From assembly GCA_030684835.1 (NCBI GenBank), contig JAUXWZ010000162.1, positions 1 to 35,095 on the forward strand: a stretch of DNA of 35,095 nt, written 5' to 3'. Under the pieces are notes generated by a model that saw nothing but the letters and a program-made list of their open reading frames with translations, was not told the origin of the DNA and ran no database searches. Shown one piece after another: positions 7,409 to 15,020 of this stretch (positions are counted from its first letter, which is position 1; each line of letters opens with the position of its first letter). The DNA comes from Beijerinckiaceae bacterium (GTDB lineage Bacteria > Pseudomonadota > Alphaproteobacteria > Rhizobiales > Beijerinckiaceae). A program made the translations under genes and the position numbers.

Positions 7409-8338
7409 ATGCTCGGTTCATGGGATTTCGACAAGAAGCGTCGGATCGCCGTCAATGGCGACGCCATCAAGTATCGACTGAAGGACGTCGCAGTTAAACC
7501 GGGTTCATCGATTGCTCTGAAAAAGAACTTTGATCCGGCGTTCACGGGTGGATTCACAGACAAGGGGGATGCGATCGAGCATCTCGCGCGCAATCGCAAC
7601 CGTCTCGCGCAATTGCAGGAAACGCTCTACGCTGATGGTAGATACTCCGTGCTCGTCATTCTCCAGGGCATGGATGCATCGGGCAAGGATGGCGCAATTC
7701 GCCACATCATGTCAGGCGTCAATCCTCAGGGTTGCAACGTCACCAGTTTCAAGGCCCCAAGCACGCAAGAAATCGATCACACCTTCCTGTGGCGTGTGCA
7801 GAAGGCCCTGCCGGCGCGCGGGATGATCGGAATATTCAACCGGTCTCACTACGAGGAGACGCTGGTCGTTCGCGTTCACGAGGATATTTTAGGTCGGCAA
7901 AAGCTGCCACCCGAGGCGCGCGGCAAAAACATCTGGAAAGACCGCTACGAAGACATCAACACCTTTGAGCGACATCTGGAGCGCAACGGCACGATCGTCA
8001 TGAAATTCTTCCTCAATATATCCTACGATGAACAACGCCGCCGCTTCATTGAACGCATCGATGAGCCCGACAAGCACTGGAAATTCAACGCCGGCGACGT
8101 GAAGGAACGCGGCTACTGGAAGCAGTATCAAAAAGCGTATGAGGACATGCTGGAGGCCACCAGCACAAAATGGGCGCCCTGGTGGGTTGTTCCAGCCGAC
8201 AACAAATGGTTCGCGCGGCTGATGATTTCGGAGATCATCGCGATGCAGCTGGAGATGCTTGACATCGCTCCACCAAAGGTCAGTACGCAAACCCTGACGG
8301 AGATGCTGGTGTTGCGCGAGCAATTGCTGAAGGACTAA
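7409..8338 (+). CDS. ppk2: Polyphosphate kinase 2 family protein (polyphosphate:nucleotide phosphotransferase)
   Basis: Transfers phosphate between polyphosphate and nucleoside mono- or diphosphates, regenerating ADP, ATP or GTP. The protein has 309 residues, one PPK2 domain. Walker A is GMDASGKDG (87-95) and the Walker B region is GIFNRSHYEE (141-150). The lid and nucleotide region follows with IWKDRYEDINTFERHL, and the C-terminal part holds KERGYWKQYQKAYEDML and the WWVVPADNKWFAR block typical of the family. The start at 7409 has a strong GAGGGAGG (7395-7402) six bases upstream. The hydrolase gene starts two bases after the stop, so the two are likely cotranscribed. The sequence resembles the group annotated as polyphosphate:nucleotide phosphotransferase; the subclass (AMP, ADP or both) is not settled here. 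Confidence 0.93.
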   Translation: MLGSWDFDKKRRIAVNGDAIKYRLKDVAVKPGSSIALKKNFDPAFTGGFTDKGDAIEHLARNRNRLAQLQETLYADGRYSVLVILQGMDASGKDGAIRHIMSGVNPQGCNVTSFKAPSTQEIDHTFLWRVQKALPARGMIGIFNRSHYEETLVVRVHEDILGRQKLPPEARGKNIWKDRYEDINTFERHLERNGTIVMKFFLNISYDEQRRRFIERIDEPDKHWKFNAGDVKERGYWKQYQKAYEDMLEATSTKWAPWWVVPADNKWFARLMISEIIAMQLEMLDIAPPKVSTQTLTEMLVLREQLLKD

Positions 8339-8340
8339 CA

Positions 8341-9216
8341 TTGCAAATGTCTGATGGCGCGTGGACTGTTCAAAAAAGTGTTGAATACGCTCAGCATGAT
8401 GGCGTGTCGCTGCGTGGCGATCTTTATCAGCCGAGCGGCGAAGGCGTGTTTCCTGCGATCATTGCTGTTCACGGCGGCGGCTGGCAATCAGGCGGCCCTG
8501 GAAGTTATCGACACTGGGGCGCGTATTTCGCAGCGCGGGGATATGTCTTCTTTCCCATCGCGTATCGACTTTCGCGACCCGGCGTGAAGACCTATCCCGA
8601 GGCAGTGCATGACGTGCGGGCAGCGGTGCAATTTCTGCGTGGACGTGGAGATGAAATCAAAGTCGATAGCCAGCGTATTGGCCTCATGGGCGGCTCAGCC
8701 GGCGGGCAGCTTGTTTCGCTTGTCGCGTTGACGGGCGACGAGGCGCCCTTCGCAGGCGCTTATCCCGAGGACGCCTATTCGCACCTCAGCACGCGGGCGC
8801 AAGCAGTCGCGCCGTTTTATGGCGTTTTCGATATGGCGCGCCAATGGAGCCACGACGTTCACTGCAGGCCCTACGACAACATCACCGAGAAATTCATGGG
8901 CGCCCCCGCCACCGAGGAAAGGCGACAATATATCGAAGCGTCGCCGACAACTTATGTCGAGAAGCGCCGCAACGGGACGCCGTTTCTTCTCATCACCGGG
9001 TCAGAAGACGATGTGGTTGATCGCAGCCAGACCGACGACTTTCTGCTCGCGCTGAGACAGACGAAATTTTACGCGCGGCGTGTTGTCCTGCAGGGGGCGG
9101 GGCACTTCTTCGAATCCGAGCCGCTTGACGAACCGTTCAGCCGTTCGATGCAAGTATCGGGGCCGCTGCTGAGATTCTTCGATGAATTTCTGAAGGGCGT
9201 CAAAAAAGCGGAGTGA
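8341..9216 (+). CDS. Alpha/beta hydrolase (esterase/carboxylesterase-like)
   Basis: Cytoplasmic hydrolase of about 291 residues with no signal peptide. It shows the oxyanion-hole motif HGGGW (44-48) and the nucleophile elbow GGSAGG with Ser119. The acid is probably in GSEDDVVD (near D223-D224) and the base is His255 in QGAGHFF. These are the marks of the HGGG-type esterase/lipase (BD-FAE-like) group, which cleaves carboxylic esters. The frame starts with TTG at 8341, two bases after the ppk2 stop; the ATG at 8347 (third codon) is an equal alternative. Genes of this type are often misnamed, and the substrate cannot be inferred. A link to polyphosphate metabolism is suggested only by operon position. 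Confidence 0.88.
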   Translation: MQMSDGAWTVQKSVEYAQHDGVSLRGDLYQPSGEGVFPAIIAVHGGGWQSGGPGSYRHWGAYFAARGYVFFPIAYRLSRPGVKTYPEAVHDVRAAVQFLRGRGDEIKVDSQRIGLMGGSAGGQLVSLVALTGDEAPFAGAYPEDAYSHLSTRAQAVAPFYGVFDMARQWSHDVHCRPYDNITEKFMGAPATEERRQYIEASPTTYVEKRRNGTPFLLITGSEDDVVDRSQTDDFLLALRQTKFYARRVVLQGAGHFFESEPLDEPFSRSMQVSGPLLRFFDEFLKGVKKAE

Positions 9217-9231
9217 CCGGCAAAAAGAAAA

Positions 9232-9254
9232 AGCCCCCCGCGTTTCGGAGGGCT
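9232..9254. terminator. Hairpin between the hydrolase and the second Bug gene
   Basis: A 9-bp stem with one mismatch (9232-9240 with 9246-9254, loop CGTTT) follows the hydrolase stop by 15 bases. Its plus-strand tail is only AGTTAG. On the minus strand the T-rich CTTTTTCTTTTT follows. It probably ends the ppk2-hydrolase transcript, with moderate efficiency. Confidence 0.5.
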
Positions 9255-9414
9255 AGTTAGCGATGACGCCGGAGGGCGGGAAGGAATGCCTCAGGCGCCG
9301 CATTCGCAAAGTCTATTCATACGCTCACGCTTGGGGCTCTGCGTTGACCTGGATCATATTCAGGCGATAGCCTGCACAAAGAATCCGCGTCAAGCCGGGT
9401 GCCGGGAGAGGAAC

Positions 9415-10473
9415 ATGGATACATCGCAAGTGTGTGTGCAACTACGCGCGCGGCTCGCAGTTCGCATTGGCGTGGGCGCGGTGATGGTCGCTGGACTGGT
9501 CTGCGCGTCGCATGTTGCGAGCCACGCTCAAACGCCGGCTGAGTTCTACAAGGCAAACCGGTTTTCAATCGTCATCGGTTATTCTGTCGGTGGCGGGTTC
9601 GACCAGTATGCACGCCTCTTGTCGCGCCACATCGGTCGGCACATCCCGGGCAATCCGCCAGTCATCGTGCAAAACGCGCCGGGCGCAGGCAGCCTCACGG
9701 CCCTGCGTCGCCTGGAAGGCAATTTGCCGAAGGACGGAACGGTCCTGGCGACATTCAACCCGTTCCTCATCAGCGAAGCCATGTTCAACCCGGAGAAGAT
9801 CGGCGTCGACTTTGGTTCGGTGGCCTGGGTGGGCAGCATCATGCGCAATTCGACGATCTGCTTCGCCTGGCACGCAACGGGCATAAAGGACTGGAATGAC
9901 CTTCTGAAACGCGACGAATTCGTGATGGGCGCCACCGGCAAAGGCACCAGCTCCTATACCAGTTCATCTTTGTTGAGGGAGATCTTTGGCGTGAAGGTGC
10001 GCCAGATTATCGGCTTTCCTGGCAGCGCCGATAAGCAGTTGGCGATGGAGCGAGGCGAACTCGACGGCGAATGCGGCGCGTGGACGAGCCTCTCGCCAGA
10101 AATGGTGCGAGACAAGAAATACACTATGCTCGTGCGCTTTACGCCAGTGCGGGTTGCCGGCATGCCCGAGGATATGCCTTTTGCAGGCGACCTTGTGACG
10201 TCGGCGGAGCATAAGGCGATCCTCGATATCATTACTGCGCCCGGCGAGCTTGGCCGCCCCTTCATCATGTCCGGCTCCGTGCCGCAAGACAGGCTCGCGG
10301 CGGTGCGGGGCGCGTTCAACGCCACCACTATCGACAAGGCGTTTCTGGACGAGGCCGAGCGGCTGCAAATGCCTCTCTCCATCGTCGATTCGACGGACGC
10401 GACAGCCGCCCTCAAGCGCATCCATGCGTTCCCTCGTGAATATGTCGCGAAGGCTGCCAAAATGGCGGAATGA
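9415..10473 (+). CDS. Second Bug/TctC-like tripartite tricarboxylate transporter substrate-binding protein
   Basis: Periplasmic binding protein of 352 residues from the ATG at 9415, which follows a GAGAGG-type ribosome binding site. The frame extends upstream to 9286 but those residues do not resemble a signal peptide. From 9415 there is a signal sequence with likely cleavage after SHA (residues 36-38), then TPAEFYKANRFSIVIGYSVGGGFDQYARL. This is the divergent Bug-like opening in which the usual PFAPGG is replaced by YSVGGG. NAPGAGSLTA, a central domain, and IHAFPREYVAKAAK near the end complete the fold. It is clearly a different subfamily from the protein at 2164. There is no membrane partner in the window. 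Ligand unknown. Confidence 0.87.
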   Translation: MDTSQVCVQLRARLAVRIGVGAVMVAGLVCASHVASHAQTPAEFYKANRFSIVIGYSVGGGFDQYARLLSRHIGRHIPGNPPVIVQNAPGAGSLTALRRLEGNLPKDGTVLATFNPFLISEAMFNPEKIGVDFGSVAWVGSIMRNSTICFAWHATGIKDWNDLLKRDEFVMGATGKGTSSYTSSSLLREIFGVKVRQIIGFPGSADKQLAMERGELDGECGAWTSLSPEMVRDKKYTMLVRFTPVRVAGMPEDMPFAGDLVTSAEHKAILDIITAPGELGRPFIMSGSVPQDRLAAVRGAFNATTIDKAFLDEAERLQMPLSIVDSTDATAALKRIHAFPREYVAKAAKMAE

Positions 10474-10492
10474 GCTGGACGGACCCGCGCCC

Positions 10493-11377
10493 TTAGCGAC
10501 AGCGTTTCTGGATCGCCTTCGCGAGTCGGACTCCAACGTCGCGCCCCTGGAGCGGATACAGGTATGGCTCGATCAACTCTGCCTCCATCAGGCACAATTT
10601 GCCATCAAAGCCGCGCACCATATCGATGCGCGCGTATAGCAAATCCGTGAACGGCAACGCATCAAGGACGCTTCGCGCGCTGCGCAGATCGATCGCCGAA
10701 GGCGTGACGGCTGTCTCCACGCCGCCGTACAGTGACTGGATGCGATAATCGCCATCGGCCGGGCGCTTCACGAGCGCGTGCGAGAATTCGCCGTCGATGA
10801 AGATGAGGGAATACTCCCCTTCGGTCGCGATAGACGGCAGGAACGGCTGAATCAGGCCGGCGCATCCCAGTCGCCATGCGGCCTGCGGCGGCGCGTTGCG
10901 CGTAAAATCAAATTGCCCAACGGCGCCCGCGCCCACGCGCCGCTTCACTACCACACGCTCGCAGGCAAACAGGTCAAATGCGGCGTTGAGGTCCGCCGCG
11001 CCCGGGTCGTCGTGCCAGAGTGTGGGAATGGTCGCAACGCCGGTCAATTCAAGCGCGCGCAAGTAGCTCTTGTCGATGTTCCAGCGCGCGACTTGTGGCC
11101 GATTGCAGACATCGACGCCGCGCGAAGAAATTTCGTCGAGCCGGGCCAGGAACGCCAATGCGTGATCCTGATAATCCCAAGCTGTCCCGAGCAGAGCGAC
11201 ATCAAAATCGTCGAATGTCTCAAGGGGGGAGCGCCAGTCGATCTCGATGACAGTCGATTGCGCGCCCGCCATCGCGCTGCGCAGCGCGCCAATCTGCAGA
11301 TCATGCTCAAACGCGTCGGCGCGCCGTTCAGGCGCGCCCTCCAGCAGATCATGGCAGGTCAGAAAGGCGATTTTCAT
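10493..11377 (-). CDS. ATP-grasp domain protein (RimK/glutathione synthetase-like)
   Basis: Predicted cytoplasmic ligase-fold protein of 294 residues. Start MKIAFLTCHD at 11377 is chosen because any longer version would read through the tRNA gene. The N-terminal part has an alternating strand/helix pattern with VALLGTAWDYQD. The middle carries VVVKRRVGAGAVGQ, an ATP-grasp nucleotide-binding region, and LIQPFLPSIATEGEYSLIFIDGEFSHALVKRP, the usual strand block of the grasp fold. The end LCLMEAELIEPYLYP holds the acidic metal-binding residues (E-x-E/N-type, here MEAELIEP). Such proteins join a carboxylate to an amine or thiol using ATP; the substrate is unknown. Homologues are annotated as hypothetical, RimK-like or glutathione synthase-like. 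It converges on the Bug gene at close range. Confidence 0.8.
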   Translation of the reverse strand: MKIAFLTCHDLLEGAPERRADAFEHDLQIGALRSAMAGAQSTVIEIDWRSPLETFDDFDVALLGTAWDYQDHALAFLARLDEISSRGVDVCNRPQVARWNIDKSYLRALELTGVATIPTLWHDDPGAADLNAAFDLFACERVVVKRRVGAGAVGQFDFTRNAPPQAAWRLGCAGLIQPFLPSIATEGEYSLIFIDGEFSHALVKRPADGDYRIQSLYGGVETAVTPSAIDLRSARSVLDALPFTDLLYARIDMVRGFDGKLCLMEAELIEPYLYPLQGRDVGVRLAKAIQKRCR

Positions 11378-11395
11378 TGCAATGACATAGGAAAA

Positions 11396-11471
11396 TGGTG
11401 GGCAGTGACGGGCTCGAACCGCCGACATCCTGCGTGTAAAGCAGGCGCTCTACCAACTGAGCTAACCGCCC
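11396..11471 (-). tRNA. tRNA-Val (anticodon UAC)
   Basis: A full 76-nt cloverleaf reads on the minus strand from 11471 to 11396. The acceptor stem GGGCGGT pairs with ACTGCCC with one G-U pair. The D arm is GCTC-AGTTGGTA-GAGC. The anticodon stem CCTGC/GCAGG frames the loop TTTACAC (anticodon TAC), the T arm contains GTTCGAGCC, and the discriminator is A. The CCA end is encoded (11398-11396). It reads GUA valine codons. Confidence 0.97.
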
Positions 11472-11520
11472 GGCGCGTTTAAAGTCACGCATGTGGATAG
11501 CGGGCGCCGCCATCCAGCGA

Positions 11521-11536
11521 ACAGGTTCTAACCTGT
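11521..11536. repeat. Short perfect inverted repeat between tauE-like gene and tRNA
   Basis: ACAGGTT-CT-AACCTGT is a perfect 7-bp inverted repeat with a 2-base spacer. It has no T tract on either strand, so it is not an obvious intrinsic terminator. It lies upstream of the tRNA on the minus strand and may be a protein-binding site or chance. Confidence 0.5.
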
Positions 11537-11576
11537 CGCCGCCGTCCCAGCAAGCTGCGCTCCTGCACTCCCTGCC

Positions 11577-12326
11577 CTATTTCAACAACAGTCCTACGCT
11601 GAGCACCACCAGAAACCACAGCACGATCTGCCGGTACAACCCCGACGGCAGCCGCGCGAACAGTTGGACGCCGAGCCAAGTGCCCAGGATGGTTGGGAGA
11701 ATGAACGCGGCCACGTGAACAAGCGTGCGCTTACCGATGGCGTCAGCCATCACGAGGGCGAAGATGGTCATGAAGGACGAGAGGCCCATAGCCAGGATGA
11801 TGTTTGCACGCTGGAACTCCGCCCGCGTCTTCTCCGCCATGACGTAGACGACGGTGATCGGCCCACCGGCTCCGGCCACTCCGTTCACAAAGCCAGTCAG
11901 GCCGCCGACGATGAAGCCCTGCGCCGGGCCGCGGTTGCCGCGGTAAGCCCAGCCCGCCAGCATGACGAGGGTGAGCGTTAGAATCACCACAGCGATGATT
12001 TTCTTCACGACGCCGGGATCAAGCGAGACCAGCAGCGCGACGCCGACCGGCGTGAACAAGGCGCTGCCCAGCAGCAGCGGAGCCGCGTCACGGAGCTTGG
12101 CAACCTTCAGCGCGGGGAAAAGCACTTGGAACAGCGTGAGGAAGCCAAGCCCAACCATGGCGCCAATGGCTTCAACCGGCCCCCACAGCATCGAGAACAG
12201 CGGCACCATCACAAGTCCGCCGCCAAAGCCAGTAAGGCCACGCACAAACCCGCCGAGCAGCGCGATGACGACGGCCGCGGCAAATTCCATCGGCCCGTAA
12301 ATCCAGAGTGCAGCGAGGTGATCCAT
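11577..12326 (-). CDS. TauE/SafE family sulfite exporter-like membrane protein
   Basis: Integral inner-membrane protein of 249 residues from the ATG at 12326 (a GTG at 12332, directly after the dusA stop, is also possible). It has about eight hydrophobic helices in two halves. The first half carries LLGGFVRGLTGFGGGLVMVPL and the second VGGLTGFVNGVAGAGGPITVVY, the pair of Gly-rich repeats that mark TauE/SafE (DUF81). The family exports small organic or inorganic sulfur anions such as sulfoacetate or sulfite, but many members have no known substrate. It is tightly linked behind dusA and likely translated from the same mRNA. A sulfite reductase operon lies about 11 kb away, too far to assign a function by context. 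Confidence 0.88.
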   Translation of the reverse strand: MDHLAALWIYGPMEFAAAVVIALLGGFVRGLTGFGGGLVMVPLFSMLWGPVEAIGAMVGLGFLTLFQVLFPALKVAKLRDAAPLLLGSALFTPVGVALLVSLDPGVVKKIIAVVILTLTLVMLAGWAYRGNRGPAQGFIVGGLTGFVNGVAGAGGPITVVYVMAEKTRAEFQRANIILAMGLSSFMTIFALVMADAIGKRTLVHVAAFILPTILGTWLGVQLFARLPSGLYRQIVLWFLVVLSVGLLLK

Positions 12327-12332
12327 GCCCAC

Positions 12333-13340
12333 TCAGGCCGCTTTCCCGGCGGCCGCGTCCTGCGCAGCGCCGCGCAGCACGTGTGCCAGCGCATCGCGCA
12401 GCACCTCAAGCCCTGCGCCCTTCTTCACCGCCTCGGTTGCGAGATGCCGCCGCCAGGACCGTGCGCCGGGCATGCCAGCGAACAGCCCAAGCATGTGGCG
12501 CGTCATATCGGCCAACCGCACGCCCTCGCTGAGGCGCGCCGCGATATAGGCCTCGTAGACCTCCACCGCCTCAAACTGGTCGGCCACGGGGGGCGCCTCG
12601 CCAAACAAGTCGCTATCCACACGCAGCAGAAGTCCCGGGTCGTGATAGGCCGCGCGGCCCACCATCACGCCATCGAGATGATCGAGCTGCGCCCGCACAG
12701 ATTCAATTGAAGTGAAACCGCCATTGATGGAGACCGGCGTGCCTGGAAATTCGCGCTTGAGCTCATGGACGAGCGCATAATCAAGCGGCGGGACGTCCCG
12801 ATTTTCCTTCGGGCTGAGACCCTGCAGCCACGCCTTGCGCGCATGGACGATGAGCGCGTCCGCGCCCGCATCAATGACGGCGCGCGCCATGTTCCAAAGA
12901 GCGTCGCGCGGCTCCTGATCATCGACGCCAATGCGGCATTTCACAGTGACTGGAATTTTTACGACAGCCTTCATCGCGGCCACGCATTCGCCCACGAGTT
13001 GGGGCTCACGCATGAGGCAGGCGCCGAACGCGCCGTTCTGCACACGGTCCGAGGGGCAGCCGCAATTGAGGTTGATCTCATCGTATCCGTAGTCGGATCC
13101 AATGACGGCGCACTTTGCCAGCGCGCCTGGCTCGCTGCCGCCCAATTGCAAGGCGACAGCATGCTCGAATTCACTGAATCCCAGCAGCCGCTCCCGCGGT
13201 CCGAAAATGATCGCGCCCGGCGTCACCATTTCCGTGTAAAGCCGCGCGCGGCGCGACAGGGTGCGATGGAAGACGCGGCAATGCCGATCGGTCCAGTCCA
13301 TCATGGGTGCGACGGAAAAACGGTGGGGCGAAGGGGTCAC
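12333..13340 (-). CDS. dusA: tRNA dihydrouridine synthase DusA
   Basis: Flavin enzyme that reduces uridine to dihydrouridine in the D-loop of tRNA (U20 and U20a in E. coli). It has 335 residues. FSVAPMMDWTDRHCR (8-22) starts the FMN-binding barrel. INLNCGCPSDRVQNGAFGACLM contains the catalytic Cys95 in the GCPS motif. VTVKCRIGVDD, LIVHARKAWLQGLSPKENR and INGGFTS plus VMVGRAAYHDP give the FMN phosphate site. The KAWLQGLSPKENR segment is specific to DusA rather than DusB or DusC. Position 93 is Cys where E. coli has Val, giving CGC; this is a minor variation. The stop is followed at once by the TauE-like gene. Placement near a tRNA gene is probably coincidental. Confidence 0.95.
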   Translation of the reverse strand: MTPSPHRFSVAPMMDWTDRHCRVFHRTLSRRARLYTEMVTPGAIIFGPRERLLGFSEFEHAVALQLGGSEPGALAKCAVIGSDYGYDEINLNCGCPSDRVQNGAFGACLMREPQLVGECVAAMKAVVKIPVTVKCRIGVDDQEPRDALWNMARAVIDAGADALIVHARKAWLQGLSPKENRDVPPLDYALVHELKREFPGTPVSINGGFTSIESVRAQLDHLDGVMVGRAAYHDPGLLLRVDSDLFGEAPPVADQFEAVEVYEAYIAARLSEGVRLADMTRHMLGLFAGMPGARSWRRHLATEAVKKGAGLEVLRDALAHVLRGAAQDAAAGKAA

Positions 13341-13404
13341 GTAAAAGGTCCGGGCTTGGGTAAGTTATCTTGTAACCTCCCTGCCCCGCCCGGTCACCCC
13401 CGAC

Positions 13405-13665
13405 TCAATGACCGTGATCATCATCTTCATCCGGCGCGGGCCCCATGGCTTCGCGCATCGCCGCCGGATAGCTCTGCTGCAAAGCATCAACCTGCGTCGC
13501 GCCCGCGGGAGCGGCGTTCGTTTTGGCCTGCTTGAGAATCTGCTCCACGGCGGGTTTCGTGAGCACGCCATGAAGCACAAGCGTGGACAGAACCGTCGCG
13601 AGCGTTTCGTTCAACGCATCAAAGCGGGCCTCAAGGGCAGCAATTCTGTCTTCGGAAGATGTCAT
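13405..13665 (-). CDS. Small hypothetical protein, N-terminal coiled-coil, acidic tail
   Basis: A protein of 86 residues with a good ribosome binding site (GAGGAA) just upstream of its ATG. Residues 5-30 (DRIAALEARFDALNETLATVL) have heptad spacing of hydrophobic residues. A short helical stretch TKPAVEQILKQAK follows, then an Ala/Pro linker and an acidic, His-ending tail EDDDHGH. There is no signal peptide or Cys. The composition suggests a small oligomeric cytoplasmic protein. The acidic-His tail could bind metal, which would fit the neighbouring copper transporter, but that is a guess. It lies between the MFS copper-transporter-like gene and dusA, all on the same strand. Confidence 0.65.
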   Translation of the reverse strand: MTSSEDRIAALEARFDALNETLATVLSTLVLHGVLTKPAVEQILKQAKTNAAPAGATQVDALQQSYPAAMREAMGPAPDEDDDHGH

Positions 13666-13740
13666 TCAATATTCCTCGGCTGAAGGCGGCGGCGCCGCGT
13701 GTCTCGAGCCTATATAGGCCGACGCGCGCGCGCAGCCAAT

Positions 13741-14874
13741 TCAGCCGGGCGCGAAAGGATAGGCAGCCAGAGCGCCGCCGATTGCCGCTATGAAAAGCAC
13801 CCCGTCATGGACGGCAAGCATAGCGCGGCTGGGAGAAGCCTCCTCATGCAGCCACGCTGTCCCCGCCGTTGTTGTGAACGACCAGCCTATCGCGAGCAAC
13901 ACGAGCGAGGCGGTGAAACGCTCAGCCGTCGCCGCCCCAATGAAGAGAAGCAAGGCGAGAAGAATGACGAGCAGGCCAAGCGCCGCGATCCATTTCGCGT
14001 TGATGCGGCCCGCGAGCGGCGCAAGCAAGAACGACGGCGCATACATGGCCACAACATGCCACGCGACGGCGCCCATGACGCCCGCGGCCGTGACGCCGCA
14101 GGTGACCATTGAAAATGGCGCAGCGAGCATCAAAAGATTCATGCAGAACCACGCCAGCGCCGCGATCAATGTTGGCGCGATCATCGCGCGCCAGATGGCT
14201 GGCGGCGCTTCGGTAATTGGCAGCGCAATGGGCAACCGCCGCGATGTGGCGGCGGCAAACAGCAACGTTGCGAATTGCGCCGCCGTAGCGAACAGCGCTG
14301 TTCCAACGTAAAATCCCGGCGCCAGCCGTTCCGCAAGCTGCGCAAGTCCCGGCCCCACGAGCCCGGCGAGACTGCCCGCGCCGAACACAAGGGCAATGGC
14401 GACGAGCTTTTCGCCACGGGACGAGCCTATTGCAGCTTCGTGCCGATAGAACAGGCTGAAGCCCTGCGCGACCCCCATCCAGAATGCGCCAAGTAGTAAC
14501 GGATAAAATTGCTGCGCGGCGAGCGACCACGCCATCAAGCAACCACCCGCGAGCCCGTGCGACGCGCCAAGCGCAAAAGAAGCGCGGCGGCCAAACGTAT
14601 CGAGCAAAAAAGATGCGGGAAATGTCGCGAGCGCGGCGCCCAGCAACATTGCGACAAGCGGTAAAACCGCCATCGAGGGTTTTGGCGCGAGCAGAAGCCC
14701 CGCGAGCGGCAACAGACCAAGCACGAGCGTTTGCGATAAAACGGACGCGGCAAAGCCACCTGCAAGCGTAACCAGCCCGCGCGCTTCACCCGCCACCGGG
14801 GCGCCTGCCGGACAAAAGCACGAGAGCCTGCCCGCGCGCAGCGGCGCAGCCAAGTTAACGTCGGGCGCCGTCAT
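13741..14874 (-). CDS. ccoA: MFS transporter, CcoA-type copper importer for cbb3 oxidase
   Basis: Inner-membrane protein of 377 residues with about 12 hydrophobic helices in the major facilitator pattern, including DTFGRR between helices 2 and 3. In the helix 7-8 region it has M245-N-L-L-M249 and H273-V-V-A-M277. These match the MxxxM and HxxxM copper-binding motifs described for Rhodobacter capsulatus CcoA, and the 28-residue spacing between the first Met and the His is the same as I recall for that protein (M233, H261). CcoA imports copper used to build the CuB site of CcoN. The ATG overlaps the ccoS TGA (ATGA), so the gene is translationally coupled to the cbb3 operon, which strongly supports this role. 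N-terminal C19-F-C21 could also bind metal. The generic MFS call is certain; the CcoA call is inferred from motif and context. Confidence 0.82.
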   Translation of the reverse strand: MTAPDVNLAAPLRAGRLSCFCPAGAPVAGEARGLVTLAGGFAASVLSQTLVLGLLPLAGLLLAPKPSMAVLPLVAMLLGAALATFPASFLLDTFGRRASFALGASHGLAGGCLMAWSLAAQQFYPLLLGAFWMGVAQGFSLFYRHEAAIGSSRGEKLVAIALVFGAGSLAGLVGPGLAQLAERLAPGFYVGTALFATAAQFATLLFAAATSRRLPIALPITEAPPAIWRAMIAPTLIAALAWFCMNLLMLAAPFSMVTCGVTAAGVMGAVAWHVVAMYAPSFLLAPLAGRINAKWIAALGLLVILLALLLFIGAATAERFTASLVLLAIGWSFTTTAGTAWLHEEASPSRAMLAVHDGVLFIAAIGGALAAYPFAPG

Positions 14875-15020
14875 TTTGGCAAATCCTCATCGGACAAAAT
14901 ACGCCAGGCTGGCCCGTCCATATCGTCGTATTGGTTTGCGCGCATCGTCCACAAAAATGCGAAAAGCCATGTGCCGCCAAGCAGCAGTGCAAGTGGAATG
15001 AGATAGACGAGTACGTTCAT
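14871..15020 (-). CDS. ccoS: cbb3-type cytochrome oxidase assembly protein CcoS
   Basis: A 49-residue membrane protein. It starts MNVLVYLIPLALLLGGTW, a single transmembrane helix, then has the family signature with FLWTMRANQYDDMDGPAWRI and a short acidic tail ending DEDLPK. CcoS is needed for cofactor insertion (haem b and CuB) into the CcoN subunit. Its ATG overlaps the ccoI stop codon, and its stop overlaps the next gene's ATG, both as ATGA, the usual tight packing of ccoGHIS operons. Confidence 0.95.
   Translation of the reverse strand: MNVLVYLIPLALLLGGTWLFAFLWTMRANQYDDMDGPAWRILSDEDLPK

Noticed and set aside
11378-11428. N-terminal extension of the ATP-grasp protein
   Set aside because: It overlaps the tRNA-Val gene; Met at 11377 gives a normal MKIAFLT start.
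12765-13535. 256-codon plus-strand frame
   Set aside because: Antisense to dusA and the small coiled-coil gene, both supported by motif or ribosome binding site.
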